64,000 nucleotides of DNA from an uncultured Isosphaeraceae bacterium. GTDB lineage: Bacteria; Planctomycetota; Planctomycetia; Isosphaerales; Isosphaeraceae. The stretch spans positions 1 through 64,000 of the forward strand of contig CAMFLR010000005.1 in the NCBI GenBank assembly GCA_945957605.1. The letters run 5' to 3'. The notes beneath the pieces were generated by a model that saw only the letters and a program-made list of their open reading frames with translations, searched no databases and was not told where the DNA came from. Below are positions 56,123 through 63,982 of this stretch, piece by piece (within the stretch, counting starts at the first letter, position 1; the number at the start of each line of letters is the position of its first letter). The position numbers were made by a program, and so were the translations under genes.

Positions 56123-56794
56123 TCAGCGTAAAACCGCTTCCCCGCGCATCGGGTGGATGGCGGTCTGGAACGGGGCGATTGGCCCGAGCATTGCACGATA
56201 GGCCTGGATTTGCGGCTTCGACAGCATGCCCACCATCGTGTTGAACAGCACGACTTCGTCGGCAGCGATCGCGGGGCCACCGTTGCGCTTGGTGTTTCGC
56301 TGGGCAATTGCCTTGGACAGCCCGGTGATTTGGGTGTCTTCGAGCCGGAGCGAGTCTTTGATAATCGGTCGCGAAAGAAGGGCCGAAGGGCCTTCCCATT
56401 GCAGGTCGAGCTGAACGAGCCGCGACTTTTGTTCTTCGGCGAGGTTCTCGGTTACCCAGCGCTTGCCGTCGCGAAGGATCTCGTCTTGTGCCTTCATGAC
56501 GTCGTTGCCGCTCCGGCCTCGCAGCGTCGCGGCGCGTTCGTGCAAGACGTTTGCCATCTGCTGCGCTCCGGCGGTTTGCGCGGGCGTCAGCCGAAGGTCG
56601 GTCTGAACGTCTTGCCGAGTTAGTAGGAGAATCGGAGCGACGCGTGCTCCGATGTGGCTATCAGGCAGAACGATCGTCCCGCGCGGCGGTTGGGCGGCCG
56701 GTGCCTGAGCCTGGCCAATCTGCGTGCCAGCGAAAAACGCGATCGTCGCGGCGACCGCAAGGTTCACCCGTGAAGACGTTTTCGTCCGACACAT
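56123..56794 (-). CDS. Exported helical protein with LTxxQ-type repeats, 223 aa
   Basis: A secreted or periplasmic protein with a signal peptide (TSSRVNLAVAATIAFFAGTQ, cleaved near QAQA). The mature part contains helical units of the LTxxQ type: LRLTPAQTAGAQQMANVL and RLEDTQITGLSKAI, with LVQLDLQWEGPSALLSRPII between them. The latter block also occurs, with substitutions, in the next gene (IAQIQLQQQGVNAFRTPELI). It resembles small periplasmic proteins of the Spy/CpxP class in pattern, not by clear homology. The ATG at 56794 has AAGGAG upstream; the frame to 56914 is rejected. Confidence 0.75.
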   Translation of the reverse strand: MCRTKTSSRVNLAVAATIAFFAGTQIGQAQAPAAQPPRGTIVLPDSHIGARVAPILLLTRQDVQTDLRLTPAQTAGAQQMANVLHERAATLRGRSGNDVMKAQDEILRDGKRWVTENLAEEQKSRLVQLDLQWEGPSALLSRPIIKDSLRLEDTQITGLSKAIAQRNTKRNGGPAIAADEVVLFNTMVGMLSKPQIQAYRAMLGPIAPFQTAIHPMRGEAVLR

Positions 56795-56997
56795 CGGCCC
56801 TGCTCCTTCAGTAGCTGCAGGTCGTCCCAACGTTGGGAGACTGCGAGGTTCCATCCTGCTCGATCCGGATTCTGCCGGGTTTATACGACTTTTGTGCGAA
56901 TGCGGGAAGCTCAACGCAGCACAAACGCGAACGGCCCTCCTCGATCGTGCGAGAAGGGCCGTTGGATCGCTTTGTTGCTGCCAGTTCGGGGAGAGGC

Positions 56998-58473
56998 TTA
57001 GTTGTCGCTAGACGAGCCGCGGCGGTTCCGCAAGCTGTTCGCGCGAGTCGCGTCAGCCTCGGCCGGAGCTGCACCCGGCTGGGCCGGGGCCGCGGCGCCA
57101 CCGTTAGGACCACCGGGGCCACCCTGCTGGCGAAGCTTGGTCAGGTCATACGCAGGGCCGTAGAGCTTGGCATAGGCGTCGCGCTGCTTCTTGGTGAGCA
57201 GACGAGCGATGCCAGCCTTGATCTTGGCGTCGATTTCGTCGTTAGCTGCGGTCATCGTCTTCCGCTGCTCGGCCATCTTGGCCTGAACATCGGGAATCTG
57301 CATCAGTTCCTGCATCTGCTGGCGGTTGAGCCCGCCGCCGCGGCCACCCCGGCCGCCGCCGCCGTTGTTGTTGCCGCCACCGTTGTTGTTATTGTCGACG
57401 TTGATGCCGTTGTCCTTGGCGAGCTTGGTCATAAAGTCACCCATCTGGGTGAACTGGGCGCGACGGCTTTCGTTCTGACCGTTGAAGACCTCGTTGATCT
57501 GCGCCTGCGTGTCTTCGTTGATGTTGAGCTTGGCGATCAACTCAGGAGTGCGAAACGCGTTCACACCCTGTTGCTGAAGTTGAATCTGGGCGATACGGGT
57601 GCGCTGGCTGGTCGAGAGAATCTTGGCGAGCGCGGTATCGACATCCTTATTCAGCTTGTCCTGCGCTGCCCGCTGGGCCGCCATCCGCTCTTGGAACGCG
57701 GCGCGCTCTTCTTCGGTCATGTTCTGGAAGAAGTTGCCCGGGCCACCCTGTCCACCGGGGCCGCCGAAGCCGCCAGGTCCGCCGAATCCGCCGCCGTTGC
57801 CACCATTCCCACCGTTTCCCCCGTTGTTGCCACCACCACGGTTGCCGCGGCCGCCACCGTTTCCGCCATTCCCACCATTACCATTGCCGCCGGCACCACC
57901 GCCGGGAGCGCCACCGGCTGCGACGGCCGCCTGGTCGTTACCGTTGCCACCGTTTCCGCCATTGCCACGGTTGCGGCGACCACCGCCGTTGTTGCCGTTG
58001 CCGCCACCGTTGGCGTTATTGTTAGCGTTTCCGCCGTTGTTGGCATTCGCATTTGCATTGGCATTTCCGCCGTTGCCGCCGCCGTTTGCACCCGCGTTGC
58101 CACCGTTTCCGCCGTTATTGCCGCGGCCACCGTTGTTGCCGCCGGGGCGCTGGGGACGGAGGGCGTCACGCTTGGCCTGATAGGCTTCGTCAAGCTCTTT
58201 GAGCTTGGTCTTCTGGTCGTCGGTCGCCTTGATTTCTTCCTGGACCGGGGCACGGAGCGCCCATTGCAGGGTGCTGTTACCACCGAAGCCGCCAAAACCC
58301 CCGCGGCCACCGAATCCGCCGGGGCCACCAAATCCACCAGGACCGCCACCGCCGGGACCACCGCCGCCCGGTCCACCGCGGCCTCCGCCGCCGGGGCCTT
58401 GCGCCATGGCGGTCGTCGCAACAAGCGTCATAGCAAGAGTCAGAGCCAATGGGGCGAAACGCAACTTCCGCAT
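56998..58473 (-). CDS. Exported Gly/Asn-rich low-complexity protein
   Basis: A 491-aa exported protein with a signal peptide ending in TTAMAQ. Two ordered regions flank and interrupt very long Gly-, Asn- and Pro-rich stretches (about residues 25-65 and 118-255, with a shorter Asn/Gly run near 360-385). The ordered parts are helical with charged and Gln-rich LTxxQ-like motifs (MTEEERAAFQERMAAQRAAQ, STSQRTRIAQIQLQQQGVNA, LLTKKQRDAYAKLYGPAYDL), the latter two shared in pattern with the neighbouring gene at 56123-56794. The low-complexity parts could form a matrix, a gel or a condensate, which is inference. The ATG at 58473 begins the signal peptide. Confidence 0.8.
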   Translation of the reverse strand: MRKLRFAPLALTLAMTLVATTAMAQGPGGGGRGGPGGGGPGGGGPGGFGGPGGFGGRGGFGGFGGNSTLQWALRAPVQEEIKATDDQKTKLKELDEAYQAKRDALRPQRPGGNNGGRGNNGGNGGNAGANGGGNGGNANANANANNGGNANNNANGGGNGNNGGGRRNRGNGGNGGNGNDQAAVAAGGAPGGGAGGNGNGGNGGNGGGRGNRGGGNNGGNGGNGGNGGGFGGPGGFGGPGGQGGPGNFFQNMTEEERAAFQERMAAQRAAQDKLNKDVDTALAKILSTSQRTRIAQIQLQQQGVNAFRTPELIAKLNINEDTQAQINEVFNGQNESRRAQFTQMGDFMTKLAKDNGINVDNNNNGGGNNNGGGGRGGRGGGLNRQQMQELMQIPDVQAKMAEQRKTMTAANDEIDAKIKAGIARLLTKKQRDAYAKLYGPAYDLTKLRQQGGPGGPNGGAAAPAQPGAAPAEADATRANSLRNRRGSSSDN

Positions 58474-58890
58474 GGTGGGGTGGCCTCCCGAACGTGGCAT
58501 CAAAGTGTCGATTGTAATGAAGGCAGGTAGGCATCCGCTCGCGATCGGGAGCGGATCAACTAAGCGCATGCGTCACCGTCGCCTTCGACAGCACGAGCTC
58601 TTTTCGATATTAGCGTCGAACCTTCGCTGTTCGACCGTCAATTTCCATGAAATCCGGACGGTAATCTCCGCATATCGAGATCCCCGCATCCAACAAGCGC
58701 GTTGGGCCGGGCTGGATGGCGCATTCGTTGTAATCGATACGATCCAAAAACTCGCCCTGGCAGATTGCCGGAAGTTCTTTGACTGTCGTGGGTTTGGGTG
58801 GCATAAACACAGATGCGGGAGGGCCTGCGCCTCTCACGAACTGCGAACCGCTTGATCGGCAGCGATTGAGACTTGGGTGGACGACACGGC
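58474..58890. other. Divergent intergenic region upstream of dnaA
   Basis: A 417-base space between the Gly/Asn-rich gene and dnaA. I looked for DnaA boxes (TTATCCACA type) and an AT-rich unwinding stretch and found neither, so an origin here is not supported. A possible small gene is listed separately at 58610-58804. Confidence 0.4.
58610..58804 (-). CDS. Possible small protein, 64 aa
   Basis: A short frame starting MPPKPTTVKELPAICQGEFL and ending DFMEIDGRTAKVRR. The codon pattern favours G or C in third positions as in neighbours, which hints at a real gene, but no ribosome-binding site is seen before its ATG and no family is recognised. Confidence 0.3.
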   Translation of the reverse strand: MPPKPTTVKELPAICQGEFLDRIDYNECAIQPGPTRLLDAGISICGDYRPDFMEIDGRTAKVRR

Positions 58891-60402
58891 ATGGCGATCC
58901 GACAACCCGATCGGCTGGAATCCTCGTTTCGCGAGGCGCTGGCGTCACGAGTGGGGGAATCCCGCTTTGGCGTCTGGTTTGGCGAAGGGGTAAGCCTGGC
59001 GATCGCGGGAGACAGTGTCGAAATTGGCGTCCCTAACGCCTTTTTTCGCGACTGGATCGCGGGACATTTCGCGAGGAGCCTGGTCGAAGCCGCCCACGCG
59101 GTGACCGGTCGCGAGTTGCGCCTGAACTTCCGGCTCGATGGCGAAGCCGCCCCCCAGATCGGGCACGTTTTGCCCGCCGAACCGCGGCCCAACGAACGCC
59201 CCACCGCTGCACCGGTTGCTGTGCCGGTCCCCATCCCCGCGCCGGAGAAGCCGCGCAGCCGGCGAAAATCGACGGCGAAGGCGAAGGTTTCAACAGAACC
59301 TGAAGCCGCGGCGACAGTTGCACCTGCCGCGCAGGTAGAACTACCGCCGCTCAGCCCCCCGCCCGGCCGTCCGACGCGACGGCTCGAAGACTTCGTGACT
59401 GGCCCGTCGAACCGCCTGGCGTTTGCGGCAGCCCAGGAAATGGCGGCGAGTATGGGGGCGGGATTCAACCCGCTCGTGATCCAGTCGGGGGTTGGGCTCG
59501 GCAAGACGCACCTCCTCGAAGGTATTGCCACAAGCCTGCGGCATTATCGCCCCGGCGTGAAAGTCGTGCACATCACGGCCGAGGCGTTCACGAACGGCTT
59601 CCTCGAGGCGATGCGCACCAGTTCGCTCACCTCATTTCGTTCGCGATATCGCGGCGCAGGCGCGTTGATCGTCGACGATATCCATTTCCTCGCGTCGAAA
59701 CGCGCGACACAAGACGAATTCCTGCATACCTTTAACGCACTTGTCGCCGAAGGTGTGCCTATCGTCCTGAGCTGCGACCAACACCCGCGTCAGATTCCGC
59801 GTTTGACCGACGAACTGGTCACCCGATTCCTCGGTGGTATGGTGGTGCGCGTGGAAACGCCCGACGCCAATACGCGTAAGGCAATCCTCAAAGCCAAGGC
59901 TCGGGCGCGAGGGGTCGACATCCCCGATTCGGTGTTAAGCTATGTGGCCGATCATCTTCGGGCGAGCGTCCGCGAGTTGGAAGGTGCGTTGCACAGCCTG
60001 ATCGCCCACACCACGCTCACCGGTAAGCGGCTTGATCTGGCCCTGGCCAAGACAGCGCTGCGCGACACCATTCGTCACACGGCGCGGGCAGTTGGACTTA
60101 AAGATGTCGAACGGGCCGTCTGTTCCTTATTTAGCATCACGGCCGACGACCTTCGTGCCGAAGGTCGGGCACGGGCGATCTCCTATCCGCGAATGTTGGG
60201 CATGCACCTGGCGCGGAAGCATGTCGGAGCGTCGTTCAGCGAGATTGGTCGCTATTTTGGCGGACGTAACCATTCGACCGTGATCTCGGCCGACAAGAAG
60301 GTCAAAACCTGGCTGCTCGAAGATCAACGTATTGCAATGCTCGATGGGTTCGAGACGACGAGCGAAATCCTCGCCAGTCTCGAACGCACGATCGGCGGTT
60401 AA
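58891..60402 (+). CDS. dnaA: Chromosomal replication initiator protein DnaA
   Basis: A 503-aa AAA+ ATPase that opens the replication origin. An N-terminal domain (about 1-85) is followed by a Pro/Ala-rich linker. Next comes the ATPase domain with Walker A GVGLGKTHLLEG (Lys205), Walker B ALIVDDIHFLASK and the sensor region ELVTRFLGGMVVRVE. The C-terminal DNA-binding domain ends with the DnaA signature FSEIGRYFGGRNHSTVISA. The ATG at 58891 has GGTGG upstream. Neither dnaN nor a cluster of DnaA boxes is seen beside it, which is known in planctomycetes. A family A repeat and a phage-like island follow. Confidence 0.95.
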   Translation: MAIRQPDRLESSFREALASRVGESRFGVWFGEGVSLAIAGDSVEIGVPNAFFRDWIAGHFARSLVEAAHAVTGRELRLNFRLDGEAAPQIGHVLPAEPRPNERPTAAPVAVPVPIPAPEKPRSRRKSTAKAKVSTEPEAAATVAPAAQVELPPLSPPPGRPTRRLEDFVTGPSNRLAFAAAQEMAASMGAGFNPLVIQSGVGLGKTHLLEGIATSLRHYRPGVKVVHITAEAFTNGFLEAMRTSSLTSFRSRYRGAGALIVDDIHFLASKRATQDEFLHTFNALVAEGVPIVLSCDQHPRQIPRLTDELVTRFLGGMVVRVETPDANTRKAILKAKARARGVDIPDSVLSYVADHLRASVRELEGALHSLIAHTTLTGKRLDLALAKTALRDTIRHTARAVGLKDVERAVCSLFSITADDLRAEGRARAISYPRMLGMHLARKHVGASFSEIGRYFGGRNHSTVISADKKVKTWLLEDQRIAMLDGFETTSEILASLERTIGG

Positions 60403-60430
60403 CGACTGTCAGAGAACGACTTTGGTAGTT

Positions 60431-60509
60431 GGGTGCCACTGGCTATGCCAGTGCCTTTCTCTTTCTTGTTCATATGCAATTGAGAGCACTGGTATAGCCA
60501 GTGGAACCC
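60431..60509. repeat. Dispersed inverted repeat family A, copy 6
   Basis: Arms CTGGC-TAT-GCCAG and CTGGT-ATA-GCCAG, 79 bases in total. It follows the dnaA stop by 28 bases and could also act as a transcription terminator for that gene. Confidence 0.85.
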
Positions 60510-60716
60510 GGATCTCCGACTGTAATTAACAGTGGGCCGGCCTATCTCGGCCACCAGAGCCAGGTGGCATAACTGCCGCGTAACTCCCCTGCCCGTCCGT
60601 CGTGCGCAACTCTGTTGCTACTCTTGGAGTTACCATCGGAACGGGCGGGTATTTTGGGGGCTACGTTTCGGCCGCTCATCACTTCTTCAACACACTTCAT
60701 CGTCACTTCTTGCCCG

Positions 60717-60745
60717 TTGCAATAACCAAAGGTACACCCTATTCT
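60717..60745 (+). promoter_or_regulatory. Candidate promoter for the integrase gene
   Basis: A -35-like TTGCAA (60717-60722) and a -10-like TATTCT (60740-60745) are spaced by 17 bases. Transcription would start near 60752, about 57 bases before the integrase start. Confidence 0.35.
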
Positions 60746-60808
60746 AGTGTTCAGACGCATCCTATTTGAGTCGATCGCGTCGCACACTTCAAGAGGGGTA
60801 ATTGTGCC

Positions 60809-62095
60809 ATGCCGCAACAGCCGGGGGTTTTTTACGACAAGCGCGCGAAGTGTTGGGCAACCAATTCGCTTGGCGAGCCGCGACATATCGCGAAAGGACC
60901 GAATGCCGGGAAGATGTACAGGCCGCGCTCGTACGCACGGCACCTGACTCACCCCACGAAAGACCGTCGCGCGGCGGAAGGCTGGCTCAATGACCAACTC
61001 GAAACCACCGCGACGAAGCTCTCACCGGCGAACAATCTGACTCTCGACCAGATCCAGGAATTCTACCTGCATGCAGTTGATGGCGACCTTACGCCCGATT
61101 CGCTGAACCACAGAGTCGAGCAACTCGACCGCTGTCTCGGCTGGCGCGGACGAGGCTGGGCGCAAACTCTCGGCCAACGGGTCGCGGCCGAAGTAACCGT
61201 CGACGACATCGAAACGATGGCCGACGCGCTTTTAGCGGAGGGCCTGTCGCGGTCGTACGTGAACGATTCACTTCTTCGGTCACTTCGTCGCCTGTTCTCG
61301 TGGGCGAGCGATGTGAAACCGGGCCTATACGCTGGCCTGCCGCTGAAGGAAAACCCGATCGCCAAGTTTAAGTCGCTGGTGGTGCCACGCAGAAAGCTGC
61401 GAGTGGTGTCGTCGAACGAAGCGGCCCTCTTTCAGAAGTTCTTGTACAAAAGCGCGCTCCGCGAGAGTGGCCTACTTCGGCGGTTCGGACTGATCACGGC
61501 GCACATGATCTTCGCGCTGCGCGAAACCGGAGCTAGGCCAAAGGAATTGTGTGTCGCGGAGTGGTCCGAATTGAACGTCCACGCCGACGGCTGGGGAACA
61601 ATCATTCTGCCCGACTGGAAGCACAAAACCGGCAAGAAGACGGGCCGGGAACGAATCGTCCCACTGCCGCCGCATGTGATGCGCAGAATCGAATGGATTC
61701 GCGCGCTACCCGGGCGCCACGAGAAGTTCATCTTCACCCACAAGCGCAGCCAGCTTTGTCGGGAGGAAGGCACACCGGAGGCCGGCCAGCCTTGGACGTG
61801 GGTAAACCACGAAAAGAAACAGTGCGGGACGAGCCAGAACCTGCAGGGATGGTTCTATCGTCACAGGATCGCAGCCGAAGCGGCCGGGCTGACGATGCCA
61901 AAAGGATTCCGGATGTACTGGCAGCGTTCCCGCTTCTCGACTCACGCGCGGCTGAAAGGCAACGCCGCGTCACAGATTGCACAAACGATGGGGACAAGCG
62001 AAAAGTATATCGAGGCGAGCTACTCCGATTTCGACGAACAAAACACGCTAAGCATAGCCAGACTGATCCAGGGAAGGATGAACGCAAAGCCTTGA
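60809..62095 (+). CDS. Tyrosine recombinase/integrase, divergent
   Basis: A 428-aa phage-type integrase. The N-terminal arm and core-binding domains cover about 1-200. In the catalytic domain, Arg243 (ALRETGARPKELC) is the first active-site Arg and DWKHKTGKKTGRERIVPLPP holds the Lys. The HxxR box reads Tyr370-W-Q-Arg373, with Tyr in place of His. The second His/Trp position is Thr in TMGTSEK, and Tyr405 (EASYSDFDEQ) is the likely nucleophile. An upstream purine-rich ribosome-binding site (AGAGGGG) supports the ATG at 60809. It faces the HTH gene across a bidirectional hairpin, the usual arrangement for a mobile element with integrase and excisionase. Confidence 0.85.
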   Translation: MPQQPGVFYDKRAKCWATNSLGEPRHIAKGPNAGKMYRPRSYARHLTHPTKDRRAAEGWLNDQLETTATKLSPANNLTLDQIQEFYLHAVDGDLTPDSLNHRVEQLDRCLGWRGRGWAQTLGQRVAAEVTVDDIETMADALLAEGLSRSYVNDSLLRSLRRLFSWASDVKPGLYAGLPLKENPIAKFKSLVVPRRKLRVVSSNEAALFQKFLYKSALRESGLLRRFGLITAHMIFALRETGARPKELCVAEWSELNVHADGWGTIILPDWKHKTGKKTGRERIVPLPPHVMRRIEWIRALPGRHEKFIFTHKRSQLCREEGTPEAGQPWTWVNHEKKQCGTSQNLQGWFYRHRIAAEAAGLTMPKGFRMYWQRSRFSTHARLKGNAASQIAQTMGTSEKYIEASYSDFDEQNTLSIARLIQGRMNAKP

Positions 62096-62105
62096 AGTTG
62101 GTTGC

Positions 62106-62136
62106 GCTAGGGGCAGTCATCATGACTACCCCTAGC
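62106..62136. terminator. Bidirectional hairpin between integrase and HTH genes
   Basis: A 15-base stem (GCTAGGGGCAGTCAT and ATGACTACCCCTAGC, one mismatch) with a one-base loop lies ten bases after the integrase stop and 19 bases before the end of the convergent HTH gene. It lacks a clear T-run but is placed exactly where a terminator for both genes is expected. Confidence 0.65.
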
Positions 62137-62154
62137 CTGTGACCAATCCCACGA

Positions 62155-62484
62155 TTACACCCCCTTCCATCGCTTGCTGCGCGTCTTGCCGTCGGGACCG
62201 GCAGGAACGGCTGAGGCGGTGCGCCGAACCGGCGCCGGGGCCTCTGGCTCGGCCTGGGGCCGTCCGGTCACGCAGTTGCGGCGTTTAAACGCCTGATAGT
62301 CGTCGTCGAGCACGCGGAGCGTTTTAGGTCCCTTGTTCGACGAGTGGATGTCGACACCGGGCGGGCGGAACACCACGAGGTGCCCGCCCTCGATCCATCG
62401 CATCACCGCCGACGGACTGACGGAAAGGTCAGCGGCAATCTCCTTGACCGTCCAGGCCGGACGAGTTGCGGTTTGCTCACCCAC
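62155..62484 (-). CDS. Excisionase-type HTH DNA-binding protein
   Basis: A 109-aa protein with an N-terminal winged-HTH of the MerR/Xis type: PAWTVKEIAADLSVSPSAVMRWIEGGHLVVF (about 9-39, quoted in part as WTVKEIAADLSVSPSAVMRW). The C-terminal half is basic, with KTRSKRWKGV at the end. The GTG start at 62484 lies inside the last codons of the 40-aa upstream gene and is preceded by AAGGAGAT at ideal spacing, so the start is firm. Its place opposite the integrase suggests that it directs excision or regulates the element. Confidence 0.8.
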   Translation of the reverse strand: MGEQTATRPAWTVKEIAADLSVSPSAVMRWIEGGHLVVFRPPGVDIHSSNKGPKTLRVLDDDYQAFKRRNCVTGRPQAEPEAPAPVRRTASAVPAGPDGKTRSKRWKGV

Positions 62485-62599
62485 GTTCCGTATCTCCTTG
62501 CTTCACTCGATCCAACACGAAGCTTCGGACAGCCCGCCCGGCCGCAAACGCCACGCAGAACACGAAGACGTTGTTGAGCAATCTGAATAGCTCGTTCAT
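62477..62599 (-). CDS. 40-residue membrane peptide gene, translationally coupled
   Basis: A 40-aa frame that is easy to overlook. Its ATG overlaps the stop of the upstream antirepressor-like gene as ATGA (62596-62599) and its stop overlaps the GTG of the downstream HTH gene by eight bases. GGGGGT precedes the ATG. The peptide starts MNELFRLLNNVFVFCVAFAA with one hydrophobic stretch (about residues 7-21) and ends charged (DRVKQGDTERG), the look of a single-pass membrane peptide. Function unknown; small membrane peptides of phage islands act as holins, toxins or immunity factors. Confidence 0.6.
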   Translation of the reverse strand: MNELFRLLNNVFVFCVAFAAGRAVRSFVLDRVKQGDTERG

Positions 62600-63768
62600 G
62601 CCGCACCCCCGCCGCGCTGCAATGATTCCCGCCACTGGTCGAGCACTTCACGCGGATAGGCGTTCACCTCGCCCCAAAGTTCGGACGAGACTTTCTTCAC
62701 CGGCAATCCCAACGCCTTGCATTGCCGACTGAGTGCCCCGCCGTACTTCGCCATCTCGGCGCGGCTCAAGCTGATTTTGTTAACGCTGCAGTAGCCAACC
62801 AACGAAACGAGGCCAGTATCCCCACTCAACGTCACCTGGACTTCGACGACGGCAGACGAAACGTTGCGGGCCTCGAGGGCGGCCGCTTCAACCTTGCGCT
62901 CCAACTCGTCGACGCGTTTCTCTGTGGCGTTTAGACGAATGCGATTATCCATCGCTGCATAGAGCGCCAGCGTGAGCCCGTCAGCATCCGGAGGAAGAAC
63001 GGGAAGCACGGGCGCGGCTGGCACCGATGGCATGAAGTGACGAGCCAGCACTTCGGCTGCTTCGGTCTGATACGCCGCAAGCTTCTGCCGAACCTCGGGC
63101 GCGACGCGTTTGGACTCAATGCCGCCCAACCACATCGGCAACTTTCGCGCGTCGATGACGGATGTCTTGCGCCGCCGTCCAGCCGGATCGACCATAGACA
63201 AGTGGTCTACAGTCGCCCAATCGCAATCCTTGAGTTTGCGCAACTGTCCGGCAACATCGACACCAAGCGATTCGCAGATATGCCGGATCGACACGACGAT
63301 GTTGCCGCTGGGCAGTTTCGCGGCAAAAATGGCTTCCCCTCGAAACGGAACGGGGACCAGGTCGTAAACGTCGCCCTCGCTCTCCTCCACTACTTCGTCC
63401 CCCTCTAAAAGTTCAGAAATCAATTCGCCCCCTGTGCCGCGAAGCGCCTCACTTGCTTGAACCTGAAACGCTTCGACGCGTTCGCGGGCGATCGGCGCGA
63501 CTTTGCCAGGACGAATCGTCGCCAGCCACATCGGCAGGCTTTCGAGGTCGAGCGTCACGACCGGCTGAAGTCTGCCTCGTCGATCTGGAAATGAGACGCT
63601 TTCAAGAATCGCCCACTCGCACCTTTTGAGCTTTGTCAGTTGGGCCGCGAAGTCGATGCCAATCGATTCGCAAACGTGTCGAACCGAAACGCATTTCGAG
63701 CCATCCGGCCGATGTGTCGCCAGGAATCCGATCCCGTAAAGGGTGACGGTAAAAAACTCACTCTCCAT
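62596..63768 (-). CDS. Antirepressor-like protein with two P22_AR_N domains
   Basis: A 390-aa protein containing two tandem copies of the phage antirepressor N-terminal domain (P22_AR_N type). Copy one (about 3-110) has RHVCESIGIDFAAQLTKLKR and LESLPMWLATI. Copy two (about 135-240) has RHICESLGVDVAGQLRKLKD and ARKLPMWLGGI. The C-terminal 150 residues hold a helical coiled stretch (RLNATEKRVDELERKVEAAA) and a small domain ending in VLDQWRESLQRGGGAA. In phage, such domains bind repressors to cause induction; that role is inferred here. It overlaps the neighbours at both ends (11 bases upstream, ATGA downstream). Confidence 0.8.
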   Translation of the reverse strand: MESEFFTVTLYGIGFLATHRPDGSKCVSVRHVCESIGIDFAAQLTKLKRCEWAILESVSFPDRRGRLQPVVTLDLESLPMWLATIRPGKVAPIARERVEAFQVQASEALRGTGGELISELLEGDEVVEESEGDVYDLVPVPFRGEAIFAAKLPSGNIVVSIRHICESLGVDVAGQLRKLKDCDWATVDHLSMVDPAGRRRKTSVIDARKLPMWLGGIESKRVAPEVRQKLAAYQTEAAEVLARHFMPSVPAAPVLPVLPPDADGLTLALYAAMDNRIRLNATEKRVDELERKVEAAALEARNVSSAVVEVQVTLSGDTGLVSLVGYCSVNKISLSRAEMAKYGGALSRQCKALGLPVKKVSSELWGEVNAYPREVLDQWRESLQRGGGAA

Positions 63769-63982
63769 CGTTGCGCCCCCTGGTTGAAGTCAAAAGCTGC
63801 TTCGCCTTCTTTCGTCGTCCTTCCTCATCGACGGCGTACACCCATTCAGCGATCGGCAGTGCGTCCTCGTCACGCGGCGGCTCGCCTCGTACCGCGTCAT
63901 TGATGCCTTTCCGATAAGCTTCCTTCGAGCACGAATTCATATCCGTCTGCGCGTCGACCCATTGGGTCATCGAAACCAACAC
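63758..63982 (-). CDS. Small hypothetical protein at the window edge
   Basis: At least 74 aa, hydrophilic, with no recognised family. It ends basic (GRRKKAKQLLTSTRGRNDGE) and overlaps the antirepressor-like gene by 11 bases. A GTG at 63982 and an ATG at 63970 are possible starts, but the frame remains open to base 64000, so the true start may lie outside the window and the gene may be partial. Confidence 0.5.
   Translation of the reverse strand: MLVSMTQWVDAQTDMNSCSKEAYRKGINDAVRGEPPRDEDALPIAEWVYAVDEEGRRKKAKQLLTSTRGRNDGE

Larger units (their letters stand above)
60403..60808. other. Intergenic region between dnaA and integrase gene
   Basis: A 406-base space holding the family A copy 6 and a candidate promoter (60717-60745). 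An attachment site for the island may lie here, but it cannot be recognised without the other end. Short direct repeats of the type TCACTTCTT (two copies near 60678 and 60702) are present. Confidence 0.45.

Noticed and set aside
57599..58180. Pro-rich plus-strand frame in the same region
   Set aside because: It is a shadow of the Gly-rich codons in another frame.
56833..58530. 565-codon plus-strand frame antisense to the Gly/Asn-rich gene
   Set aside because: Its Ala/Val/Thr-rich repeats are the reverse reading of the GGN codons; the minus-strand frame has a signal peptide and ordered domains.
58474..58890. Replication origin beside dnaA
   Set aside because: No DnaA box cluster or AT-rich stretch was found.
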